From positions 1 through 64,000 of the forward strand of contig NZ_JNFC01000008.1 of assembly GCF_000756385.1 (NCBI RefSeq): a stretch of 64,000 nt of DNA. Direction: 5' to 3'. This DNA comes from Sphingopyxis sp. LC363. GTDB taxonomy: Bacteria; Pseudomonadota; Alphaproteobacteria; Sphingomonadales; Sphingomonadaceae. The notes under the pieces were generated by a model. That model did no database searches. It saw only the letters and a list, made by a program, of their open reading frames with translations, and was not told the origin of the DNA. Shown here piece by piece: positions 45,312 through 52,137 of the stretch. The translations under genes and the position numbers were made by a program. Every line of letters starts with the position of its first letter. Within the stretch, counting starts at the first letter, position 1.

Positions 45312-45363
45312 ATGGTGCGCTTGTTCGCAAGGATGCGGACAACTGTGGGGAGGTCCGCACCAT
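45312..45363 (+). promoter_or_regulatory. Possible structured 5' leader of the secreted Asn/Asp-rich protein
   Basis: The 219-bp gap 45196-45414 has no gene. It contains two overlapping inverted repeats: ATGGTGCG (45312-45319) with CGCACCAT (45356-45363), and TGCGGAC (45334-45340) with GTCCGCA (45353-45359). The second arms overlap, so the two pairings exclude each other. A strong SD (TAAGGAG) precedes the gene at 45415. A switching leader is speculation; a protein-binding repeat is also possible. Confidence 0.3.
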
Positions 45364-45414
45364 CGCGCCACGCGGCGTGAGCGAATTCCCTTTTGCCAAT
45401 GTAAGGAGACGATC

Positions 45415-45936
45415 ATGAAGAAAGTCATGCTTGCAGCGTCGGTTCTGGCGCTCGCGATGGCGGGGTCTCCCGCCTATGCACAAACTCTCGGCGGCGGGAC
45501 CAACACGACCGGTGCGTCGGGCAACAACAGCGACAATGACACCGTCGTTGTGAACGACCTGATCGACCTGTTCGTCCAGGACAATGCGGCCGACACCTTC
45601 TCGGACGACGACCAGGACAATGATGGCAACGGCTCGTTCAACAGCAACACGCTCGTTGTCGCGACGCAGTCGCTCAGCGCGACCAACACCAACCAGAATA
45701 TGGACGAACTCGTCGATCTGGACGGCGAGGACGACACCGATACCGCTGTCGGCTACAACAGCGGCAACAACTCGGTGCGCGGCAATGCCTTCGCGGCTTA
45801 TGCGGGCATCCTGAACGCTGCCTGGAACACGGGCATCAACTCGAACGCCCAGGCTGCGACCAACATCGCCGCGCAAGGCACCGTCAGCTTCGGCGACAGT
45901 GCTCCGGCCGGTGGTGGCGGCGGCGGCGGCGACTGA
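45415..45936 (+). CDS. Secreted Asn/Asp-rich protein, candidate fibre (amyloid-like) subunit
   Basis: 173 aa, no annotated family recognised. Signal peptide 1-22 (ending AYA), then a region dominated by Asn, Asp, Ser and Thr (NNSDNDTVVVND, DDDQDNDGNGSFNSN, SLSATNTNQN), then Ala/Asn-rich GINSNAQAATNIAAQG, and a Gly-run tail. No cysteine at all. This low-complexity polar composition resembles secreted fibre or functional-amyloid subunits, but lacks the C-terminal CxxC of Pseudomonas FapB/FapC. Strong SD TAAGGAG. A GC-rich hairpin follows, then the C39 peptidase group. Role as the main exported subunit is inferred from position and composition. Confidence 0.6.
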   Translation: MKKVMLAASVLALAMAGSPAYAQTLGGGTNTTGASGNNSDNDTVVVNDLIDLFVQDNAADTFSDDDQDNDGNGSFNSNTLVVATQSLSATNTNQNMDELVDLDGEDDTDTAVGYNSGNNSVRGNAFAAYAGILNAAWNTGINSNAQAATNIAAQGTVSFGDSAPAGGGGGGGD

Positions 45937-45949
45937 TCGGTCCCCCCGG

Positions 45950-45988
45950 ATGGCCGGCCCGGCCCCACTGGCGGGCCGGCCATTTCTT
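45950..45988 (+). terminator. Stem-loop after the secreted subunit gene, possible attenuator
   Basis: A 12-bp stem (ATGGCCGGCCCG at 45950-45961 with CGGGCCGGCCAT at 45972-45983) is followed by TTCTT. It lies 13 bp after the stop. Being GC-strong but with a broken U-tract, it may let part of transcription through, giving more subunit than export proteins. Confidence 0.55.
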
Positions 45989-46014
45989 CCCGTATCGCTT
46001 TCGAGGAGCGCATC

Positions 46015-46422
46015 ATGAAACCCCCGATCGTCCCGGTTCTGCTGGTCATGGCAGGCTTGTCCGCGCCGGTATCGGCCCAATTGCCTCCGCCCGATGCGGC
46101 GCTGCCCGTCGTGGCGCACTCCGCCCCGGCTGAGGCCCTTGCGGCGTCGGCCATTCCGGCGCGGCCCGAACGCAAATCGCCGATGCTGAACGACAGCGAA
46201 CTCGACACGCAACGCGGCGGCCAATCGCTCGTCATCACCAACCAGACGATGGAGTCGCTCGTCGCCGGCAATGTCCTGAACGGCGACTATACCGCAGGAT
46301 CGGTCGCGCTCAGCGATTTCGCCCTGTCGAATTTCAACGGTGTCGGCAACCTGCTGATCAACACCGGCGCGCAGGTCAGCGCCCAGAGCGGCATGAACCT
46401 GACCATCAACCTCGGCGATTGA
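46015..46422 (+). CDS. Small exported protein with double-glycine leader-like motif
   Basis: 135 aa, family not recognised. Signal peptide 1-21 (ending VSA), a Pro/Ala-rich stretch to about 55, then LNDSELDTQRGG (58-69). This fits the L-x3-E-L-x4-G-G pattern of leaders cut by C39 peptidases after the GG. The part after GG is polar and repeat-like and contains NLLINTGAQVSAQS, close to NVLINTASNVSLNQ in the protein at 47161. SD GAGGAG. It is followed 16 bp later by a C39 peptidase gene, the enzyme type expected to cut it. A mature protein of about 66 residues is predicted. Confidence 0.6.
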   Translation: MKPPIVPVLLVMAGLSAPVSAQLPPPDAALPVVAHSAPAEALAASAIPARPERKSPMLNDSELDTQRGGQSLVITNQTMESLVAGNVLNGDYTAGSVALSDFALSNFNGVGNLLINTGAQVSAQSGMNLTINLGD

Positions 46423-46438
46423 ATTCGCCGTGCGGCCC

Positions 46439-47164
46439 ATGCGAGCCTTGATCGCGAGCATGCTGTGCGCCCTCGCCGCGGCACCCGCCGCCGCCGAGGT
46501 CCGGCTGACCGGACCCGAAACCGGCGGCACTTACCAGCTTCAGGTGATGACCTGGTGGGACATTCCCTTTCGTTCGGTCATCCGCCAGCGTTATGATTTC
46601 AGCTGCGGTTCGGCCGCGCTCGCAACGCTGCTCACCTATCATTATGGCGCACCGACGTCCGAAGCGATGCCCTTCCGCGCGATGTGGGAAAAGGGCGACC
46701 GCGAAGCGATCCGCAAGGTCGGCTTCTCGATGCTCGACATGAAGACCTATCTCGCCTCGCGCGGCTATCGCGCCGAGGGCTTCCGCCTGACCGTCGACCA
46801 GCTGAAGCAGGTGAAGCGCCCGACGATCGTCCTGATGGACCTAAAGGGCTTCAAGCATTTCGTCGTGATCAAGGGCGTTCTCGGTGATCGTGTGCTCACC
46901 GGCGATTCGGTACTCGGCCTCAACGAATATTCGCTCGAGGATTTCGAGAAGCACTGGAACGGCATCGCCCTGGCGATCGTCGAAGGGGGCAAGAAACGCC
47001 CCGAATTCAACCTCGCCGGCGACTGGGGGCCCTGGTCGCAGGCTCCACTCGAAAAGGACGGATCGCTCCACGTCGCGGCCGGCGACCTTACCACCCACCT
47101 TCCCCCCCAATATCAGCTGACGCCGCAGATCCTGCTCGACGTGCGCGTCGGCACCGTGAAATGA
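46439..47164 (+). CDS. Periplasmic C39-type cysteine peptidase (FapD-like)
   Basis: 241 aa. Signal peptide (1-19, ending AAA) followed by a single C39 domain: Gln50 and Cys56 in RQRYDFSCGSAAL, His140 in GFKHFVVI and Asp156 in TGDSVLG form the expected oxyanion/catalytic set. C39 domains usually sit on ABC exporters; here there is no transporter part, and the protein is exported on its own, as with FapD of the Pseudomonas fibre system. Start ATG 46439 (GTG 46430 also possible). The stop overlaps the next gene by ATGA. It probably cuts the two QRGG-containing neighbours. Confidence 0.75.
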   Translation: MRALIASMLCALAAAPAAAEVRLTGPETGGTYQLQVMTWWDIPFRSVIRQRYDFSCGSAALATLLTYHYGAPTSEAMPFRAMWEKGDREAIRKVGFSMLDMKTYLASRGYRAEGFRLTVDQLKQVKRPTIVLMDLKGFKHFVVIKGVLGDRVLTGDSVLGLNEYSLEDFEKHWNGIALAIVEGGKKRPEFNLAGDWGPWSQAPLEKDGSLHVAAGDLTTHLPPQYQLTPQILLDVRVGTVK

Positions 47165-47739
47165 GAAAAACCATGTCCCCACGCATCCTCATCCTCGCCT
47201 TCGCGCCCCTGCTCCTCGCGGCAAGCGAGCCCGAGGACGGCGACCTGCTGGCCAGCGCGCAGACGGTACCGGACGAGGTGCTGGCCGCGCAGCGCGGCGG
47301 CTTTGCCTTTCAGGGCATGGTGATCGCCTTCGGCGCCGACATCCGCAGCTATGTGAACGACGAGCTCGCGCTGCGCACGATCGTCAGCTGGACGCCCGAG
47401 GGGCAGACGATCGAACGTTTCGTCTCGCCCGCGCTGACCGCGGTCGACGCGGCGCAGATACAGGGCGGCATATTGACCAGCGGCGGCATCTCGATGCGCG
47501 TCGGCGACGAGACGGTGTTCCTCGCGAACAACGGCCAGACGGCGCTGATCCAGAGCACCGACGCGATCCAGAATGTGCTGATCAACACCGCCAGCAACGT
47601 CTCGCTGAACCAGCAGGTCGACGCCGTGCTCGACATCAGCGGCTATGAAGGCTTCCGCGATGCGCTCGCGACGACACGGCTCAGCGACTCGATCGGCGCC
47701 GTAATGGGCGCCCAGACCGTCGGCGCACTCGGAAACTAG
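47161..47739 (+). CDS. Exported protein with double-glycine leader-like motif
   Basis: 192 aa, family not recognised. Hydrophobic N-terminus (1-21), then VPDEVLAAQRGG (36-47) with the same LxxQRGG motif as the protein at 46015. After GG the chain is beta-rich looking (FQGMVIAFGADI, GGILTSGGISMRVGDE) and holds NVLINTASNVSLNQ. The start overlaps the C39 peptidase stop (ATGA); an ATG four codons on is also possible. It may be a fibre-associated or chaperone-like component. A terminator follows. Confidence 0.6.
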   Translation: MRKTMSPRILILAFAPLLLAASEPEDGDLLASAQTVPDEVLAAQRGGFAFQGMVIAFGADIRSYVNDELALRTIVSWTPEGQTIERFVSPALTAVDAAQIQGGILTSGGISMRVGDETVFLANNGQTALIQSTDAIQNVLINTASNVSLNQQVDAVLDISGYEGFRDALATTRLSDSIGAVMGAQTVGALGN

Positions 47740-47791
47740 GGATCATTCTGAACGACCCCCCGCCCCCGTTTCGACAGGGACGGTTCACCTG

Positions 47792-47819
47792 GCCCCGCCA
47801 TCATTGGCGGGGCTTCTTT
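47792..47819 (+). terminator. Rho-independent terminator of the C39 peptidase operon
   Basis: Stem GCCCCGCC / GGCGGGGC with a 6-nt loop (ATCATT) followed by TTCTTT. It lies between the 47161 gene and the convergent beta-barrel gene. Confidence 0.8.
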
Positions 47820-47839
47820 CCGGGTCGCTTTGAAAAGGT

Positions 47840-49288
47840 CTATTTGCCGCCGAAGGGCATCCGCAGCGTGATCGACACGTCGGGCGCATCCTCGGTCACC
47901 CCGATTTCGAAACCGAGGTTGAGCACGTCGCGCTGGGTCAGCCGGTACGACATGCCGAAATTGAGCGAACCAACGTGGAGATAGTTTGATTTCTGGCGCG
48001 TATCGCCGATCTCGGTCTTCGTCGGGAAGATATAATTGTGGCGATAGCCGAGCGAGAAGGAAAAGCGGGGGTTGAGCGCAAAGCCGAAGCCGATGTTGGC
48101 GGACACCGCATCGCCCGGGTCGACGCGCCCGATCAGCACATCGCCGACCATTTCGTTCACGTCGCGCGGGATGTGATAAAGGTAGGCCGCGCCGCCATAG
48201 ATCACTGCGGGATCCGACGGCATCAGGAAGTTGAGGCCCGGCTGGACCGCCCAGAATCCCGACCCGGTGGCGAGCCCCGTCGCGACGCCGAATTCGTCAT
48301 AGCCGATCTCGAACGGCCCCTTGCCCGTGTCCGATTTGACGCGCAGCGTTCCGACGAAAATCGGCTTTTGCCCGACCGGCCGGTTGAATTGATAGCGAAG
48401 CGAAAATTCGGCGTCGCCGAATCCGTCCTCGCGCAACGCGATTTGCCGGACGATGCCTTCGTCACGCTGCTGGACGACCTCGATCCGGTCGTTGCGATAC
48501 AAATAGGGCAGCCGCACTTCGGCTTCGAGCCGGTCGGTGATCCCGTAACGCAGCGACGCCGTGCCGACGAGCGTGTCGCGATCGGCGTCGGTCGCCTCGA
48601 TCAGGCCGATCTGGATGCCGGGGATCAGCTCGATCCCGCGGAACACGAGGCGGTTGGTCGACGAGCGCGTATATTCGAACGAGGGTTCGAAAAAGAGTTC
48701 GCCGGCGCGCGTGAGCACGCCCTGCCCTTCGGGAACCGCCGCGACGCGTTGCTGGGGTGGCTCTTCCGGCGGCGGCGCTTCGCCGACCGGCGCATCGGGC
48801 AGCGCGACCGCGTCGCTGCCGGGGCCGGGAAGCGCGGGTCCGGCGCCGACGCCCTGCCCCCCGACACCCCCCATGCCCGTGCCGCGGAAGATGTCGAGCG
48901 GCGCTTCGGCGAGCGCGAAGGAGGAAAGCCGGTCGACCTGCGCCTGCTGGGTCACGATCTGTTGCTGGAGCTTCGCGATCTGCTCTCCCTGCTCGGCGAT
49001 CATGGCGCTCTGCCGGTCGATCAGCGCGCGCTGTTCGGCGATGATCCGGCGCTGCGCGTCGATCTCGCTCTCGGAACTCGCGGCGGGATCGCCCGCGGCA
49101 GCGCCTGCCGGTGCCAACGCCGCGGCGCGCCAGGTCGGCGCGGTGTCGAGGAACGGCAGCGTCTCGCAAAGGCATTCGAGCGCCGGCGCCTCATGCGCGC
49201 GTGCCTGCGCGGGCATGAAGACGGCCGAAAAGCCGGCGGCCGCCACGCCCAAATGGCGCAGCGCGGGCGGGGCGGACACGATGCTCAT
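47840..49288 (-). CDS. Outer-membrane beta-barrel protein with N-terminal coiled coil (FapF-like)
   Basis: 482 aa. Signal peptide (1-31, ending ARA), a heptad-patterned coiled coil at about 74-122 (IIAEQRALIDRQSAMIAEQ), a Gly/Pro-rich linker (about 137-182), then a beta-barrel of the MetA/FapF-like transporter type (about 190-482) ending SITLRMPFGGK. Coiled coil, plug/linker and barrel is the layout of FapF, the trimeric pore that secretes Fap amyloid subunits. ATG 49288 overlaps the Crp-type stop. Convergent with the C39 peptidase operon. Family membership is by architecture; no catalytic residues to check. Confidence 0.7.
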   Translation of the reverse strand: MSIVSAPPALRHLGVAAAGFSAVFMPAQARAHEAPALECLCETLPFLDTAPTWRAAALAPAGAAAGDPAASSESEIDAQRRIIAEQRALIDRQSAMIAEQGEQIAKLQQQIVTQQAQVDRLSSFALAEAPLDIFRGTGMGGVGGQGVGAGPALPGPGSDAVALPDAPVGEAPPPEEPPQQRVAAVPEGQGVLTRAGELFFEPSFEYTRSSTNRLVFRGIELIPGIQIGLIEATDADRDTLVGTASLRYGITDRLEAEVRLPYLYRNDRIEVVQQRDEGIVRQIALREDGFGDAEFSLRYQFNRPVGQKPIFVGTLRVKSDTGKGPFEIGYDEFGVATGLATGSGFWAVQPGLNFLMPSDPAVIYGGAAYLYHIPRDVNEMVGDVLIGRVDPGDAVSANIGFGFALNPRFSFSLGYRHNYIFPTKTEIGDTRQKSNYLHVGSLNFGMSYRLTQRDVLNLGFEIGVTEDAPDVSITLRMPFGGK

Positions 49289-49965
49289 GCTCCCAACTCC
49301 TGCCCGGCGAAGGGTGGCCGCATCCGCATTCCTCCCATCCTGTCGATCGCCATCCCCGCCTCTTCGCCGGCAATGGCGCGCAGTCCGCCCGGATCGAGCA
49401 GCCGGCACGATTGCGGGCCGTCGAGCTCGATCAGGCCCTGGCGAACGAAGCCCGATATGGTGCGGCTGACCGTGTGGATCGTCAGCCCCAGATGATCGGC
49501 GATGTCGCCGCGCGTCATCGGCAGGGGAACGCTGCCGATCGCCGACAACCGCTTCGCAGCGATCAACAGGAACGCCGCGACGCGTTCGTTCGCGTTGCGG
49601 CGGCCGAGCAGGAATATACATTGGTTGGCGCTGTCGAGCGCGCGTTCGAGGGCCCGGCTCTGCCGCGGCGCGTCGGGCCCGCCGTTCGATGCGGGACGGC
49701 GCGCCAGGACGGCGTTCGTCACAGCCTCGGCCGCGGCGTCGCGCGCGCCATATTCGACGCCGAACACGTCGCCCTGATAGAAAAAGCCGGTCAGCTGGCG
49801 ATGACCGTCGACGTGAAAATGACAGGTCCGGACGGTGCCGGAGATGACTTCGAACCAGCAATCGCCGGGATCGCCCTGCGAAAATATGATTTCGCCCTTA
49901 CGAAATTTCAGGATGGCATCCTGCGGAATCGCCCCGCGATGAACTTCTGCCGACAGACCTTGCAC
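49285..49965 (-). CDS. Crp/FNR-family transcriptional regulator (FixK-like)
   Basis: 226 aa. Cyclic-nucleotide-binding-like beta-roll (FRKGEIIFSQGDPGDCWFEV, GFFYQGDVFGVE) and a C-terminal HTH (TRGDIADHLGLTIHTVSRTI, 151-170), close to FNR/FixK. The N-terminal Cys cluster of oxygen-sensing FNR is absent. It is in one transcript with the FapF-like barrel gene (ATGA overlap), so it may set export-system expression in response to growth state. Effector unknown. Confidence 0.88.
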   Translation of the reverse strand: MQGLSAEVHRGAIPQDAILKFRKGEIIFSQGDPGDCWFEVISGTVRTCHFHVDGHRQLTGFFYQGDVFGVEYGARDAAAEAVTNAVLARRPASNGGPDAPRQSRALERALDSANQCIFLLGRRNANERVAAFLLIAAKRLSAIGSVPLPMTRGDIADHLGLTIHTVSRTISGFVRQGLIELDGPQSCRLLDPGGLRAIAGEEAGMAIDRMGGMRMRPPFAGQELGA

Positions 49966-50322
49966 GCCACGTCTCCAATCTGGAATTGGTATTTGCGGCG
50001 ACCCCGTTTGCGAGTCTCATCTGCCTTTGCGGACGTCGAATCCATCCGGGGAAAGACCTAGGAATTCGTGTGTAAGGATGGCTTAGATGAATCACTTACG
50101 TATAATTCCTTAGCGTTTTCGGGGAATATACATTTGGATTCCAGCACCATAGCTGTATCGGCACAACGAGTGCCGCCATATACTTAATTAGCTTGCGTTA
50201 ATTGCTAAACAGCTCGCAAAGCGATATGCTCCTCACCAGAGCAGGTGGGTGGCGGCTTTGCCGCGCAAAAGATGCTCGTCGGTCGCAAAGTGTCCACGCC
50301 TTGGGTGTCAGGGGATTGCACC
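49966..50322. other. AT-richer intergenic region between Crp/FNR and LuxR-type genes
   Basis: About 357 bp without a supported gene, distinctly AT-richer than its surroundings (for example 50090-50240). It holds TTAATTAGC and TTAATTGCT motifs near 50184-50206 and no clear terminator. It is the divergent regulatory region for the two regulators. Small open frames here are too short and unlike coding sequence. Confidence 0.5.
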
Positions 50323-50589
50323 GTGCATCGAAATGCTTTGAACGTCGAACCGCATTTGACCTTTCGTGAGCATCAAATACTGGAATTGGTAGCTGTCGGC
50401 TGCTCGGCCAAGCAGATCGCGCTCGAGATCAATATCGCGCCGCGTACCGTGGAACGGCATATCGAAAATGTGCGGCTGAAACTCAATGCCCGCAACCGCG
50501 CGCACCTGATCACGCAGGCGATGCACCTCGGCCTGCTGGTCATCGAAACCCCCGCGCCCGACGAGCCGACGCTCTTCGAACTCAAATGA
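50323..50589 (+). CDS. Stand-alone LuxR-type HTH protein
   Basis: 88 aa from GTG 50323, preceded by AGGGG. Almost the whole protein is a LuxR/GerE HTH (LTFREHQILELVAVGCSAKQ, PRTVERHIENVRLKLNARNR). No receiver or sensor domain is present. In-frame starts upstream (GTG 50245, ATG 50272) would add a short tail with no SD. It faces the Crp-type gene across the AT-rich region and may form a regulatory pair with it for the fibre locus. Confidence 0.78.
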   Translation: MHRNALNVEPHLTFREHQILELVAVGCSAKQIALEINIAPRTVERHIENVRLKLNARNRAHLITQAMHLGLLVIETPAPDEPTLFELK

Positions 50590-50611
50590 CCGGGGCGCCT
50601 GCGTTGACGCG

Positions 50612-51061
50612 TCAGCTGCGCTCGACGCGGATGCGGCTGAGCCGCGTCTTCGCGATTAGCCAGCGGCCGCGCGCCTTGCGGTAGCAATCATGATAATGTC
50701 CGAAGCCATGGCGCGAGCGACCGGCAAGGTCGCTTCCCTCGCCTGCCCAGAAATGGTCGTCCATCGCCCAGATGCCCTCGGCGTCGCGCGCGCCGGTGAA
50801 GCGGATTTCGAAACTGTGGACATGATGGACGGTCGAGGCTCCTTCGAGCGCCGCGGTGACTCCCGCCACAAAATTATCGGCGCCGGTGGTCAGCAACTGC
50901 TCGTCGGGCTCGCCGCCCGGCATTTCGCGGAAATCGCCGACCATGTCGTCGGTGAGCAGGCTGCGCAGCAGCGGCCAGTCCTTGGTGTCGAGCGCGCGCA
51001 GATAGCGCGCCTTGAGCAGCCTGATCTCCTCGATCGCGGCGAGGTTGACGGCTTCGGTCAT
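50612..51061 (-). CDS. SnoaL-like / NTF2-fold protein
   Basis: 149 aa. The fold signature of the SnoaL-like group is visible: AIEEIRLLKARYLRALDTKDW, DDMVGDF, VHHVHSFEIRF, GHYHDCYRKARGRWLIAKTRLSRI. Family members are cyclases, dehydratases or isomerases of small hydrophobic substrates, and the substrate here cannot be told. It follows a 56-codon open frame whose end (CTGGAGGGG) provides its SD. Confidence 0.82.
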   Translation of the reverse strand: MTEAVNLAAIEEIRLLKARYLRALDTKDWPLLRSLLTDDMVGDFREMPGGEPDEQLLTTGADNFVAGVTAALEGASTVHHVHSFEIRFTGARDAEGIWAMDDHFWAGEGSDLAGRSRHGFGHYHDCYRKARGRWLIAKTRLSRIRVERS

Positions 51062-51064
51062 GAT

Positions 51065-51235
51065 CTATTTCCCCTCCAGGAAGGCGGCTCGATAGGCCGC
51101 GAAACTTTGTTCGACATCGGAGCGGACCAGATCGAAATCTTCAAGTGCATATTTATGCGGTGCGCGATCCTCGCGCCCGTTGGCCTCGATCCACTCGGTC
51201 GACCATATCGGTCCCTCGCCGCAAGTGCAGGTCAC
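51065..51235 (-). CDS. Small hypothetical protein
   Basis: 56 aa from GTG 51233-51235: begins MTCTCGEGPIWSTEWIEANG and ends YRAAFLEGK. No family recognised. Codon use is like that of its neighbours, and the stop lies 3 bp before the SnoaL-like start, so it would be co-transcribed with it. An in-frame TAA about 35 bp upstream limits the start to this GTG; no SD is seen. It carries a CxC motif. Real-gene status is uncertain. Confidence 0.45.
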   Translation of the reverse strand: MTCTCGEGPIWSTEWIEANGREDRAPHKYALEDFDLVRSDVEQSFAAYRAAFLEGK

Positions 51236-51280
51236 GGGAGCCGCCGAAACCGCGGAGCGGCGGATAGCTTAGTTCCGAAG

Positions 51281-51357
51281 TGGTGCACCCGACTGGATTC
51301 GAACCAGTGGCCCCCAGATTAGGAATCTGATGCTCTATCCTGCTGAGCTACGGGTGC
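51281..51357 (-). tRNA. tRNA-Arg (anticodon CCT)
   Basis: 77 nt including encoded CCA. Acceptor GCACCCG/CGGGTGC, D-arm GCTCAGC..GAGC, anticodon loop TTCCTAA (CCT, Arg), T-loop TTCGAAT. All four stems pair. It lies next to the SnoaL-like operon and DUF1178 gene; no integrase or att-like duplication is seen beside it. Confidence 0.95.
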
Positions 51358-51407
51358 GCCGCCGCTCGTGTAGCGGCGGAGCGCGCGGAGCGTCAATCGG
51401 GCTTGGA

Positions 51408-51869
51408 TCAATTGGCCGCTTCGGGCGGCACGATCGGCACCAGCAGGGGCATCGCGGCGATCCCGTCGTCGCGAAGCGCTTCCGCCTCTTCGGGCGAGGC
51501 CTGGCCGTGGATCAGGTCCTCGGCGGCGCGGCCTTCGTGCATCGCGCGGGCGGCATCGGCAAACTCGCGGCCGACCCAGCGCGATTGCGGCAGCATTTCG
51601 GCCTGTTTTGCCGCGATGCCAGCGAGCAGCTTGCGCACCAGTTCGGGGCCGGGTTCGGGCTCCGCCGCTGCCGAAACCGGCGCGATCGAGGCCTGATTGG
51701 ACTTCGCGCCCACGCGCGGCGCCATCACCGCCTTCTTCACCGCGCTGTCGCCGCAGACCGGGCACGCGATCAACCCGCGCGCCTGCTGGTCGGCAAAGCT
51801 GTCGCTGCTTGCGAACCAGGCTTCGAACCGGTGATCGCCGGCGGCGCAGCAAAGATCGAACACGATCAC
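51408..51869 (-). CDS. DUF1178 family protein
   Basis: 153 aa. N-terminal MIVFDLCCAAGDHRFEAWF, a CPVC pair (about 36-39) with DSAVKKA, and a C-terminal Leu/Pro/Val-rich VPIVPP match DUF1178, a family of unknown function with a zinc-ribbon-like start. It overlaps no gene and is 3 bp after grxC in the same transcript, an arrangement common in alphaproteobacteria. Confidence 0.88.
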   Translation of the reverse strand: MIVFDLCCAAGDHRFEAWFASSDSFADQQARGLIACPVCGDSAVKKAVMAPRVGAKSNQASIAPVSAAAEPEPGPELVRKLLAGIAAKQAEMLPQSRWVGREFADAARAMHEGRAAEDLIHGQASPEEAEALRDDGIAAMPLLVPIVPPEAAN

Positions 51870-51872
51870 GGG

Positions 51873-52133
51873 TCAGGCGGCTCCGATCAGCGCGTCGAGT
51901 TCGCCCTTCGCGTCGAGCGCGGCGAGGTCGTCGCTGCCGCCGACATGCTTCCCGTCGATGAAGACCTGCGGCACGGTGCGCCGCCCGTTCGCGCGTTCGA
52001 CCATCGCCTCGAACCCCGCGCGGTCCATCGTCACGTCGATTTCGCGAAAATCGGCGCCCTTGCCGCCCAGCAGCATCTTCGCCCGCGTGCAATAGGGGCA
52101 GAAAGCCTTCGTATAAACTTCGATCTGGGCCAT
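51873..52133 (-). CDS. grxC: Glutaredoxin 3
   Basis: 86 aa, full length. Redox motif CPYC at 12-15 and the GSH-binding TVPQVFIDGKHVGGSDDL segment. A small cytosolic disulfide reductase using glutathione. ATG 52133; the in-frame extension to 52190 has no family match. It lies between comF and DUF1178 in one transcript. Confidence 0.93.
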   Translation of the reverse strand: MAQIEVYTKAFCPYCTRAKMLLGGKGADFREIDVTMDRAGFEAMVERANGRRTVPQVFIDGKHVGGSDDLAALDAKGELDALIGAA

Positions 52134-52137
52134 GCGG

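Noticed and set aside
46439..47164. C39 peptidase as part of a bacteriocin ABC exporter
   Set aside because: No transmembrane or ATPase domain is attached and none is encoded nearby; the protein has its own signal peptide.
50091..50117. Tiny open frame ATG...TAG in the AT-rich intergenic region
   Set aside because: Eight codons only, with no SD and no conservation evidence.
51281..51357. tRNA-Arg as an integration site of an island
   Set aside because: No duplicated 3' end or integrase gene is seen on either side.
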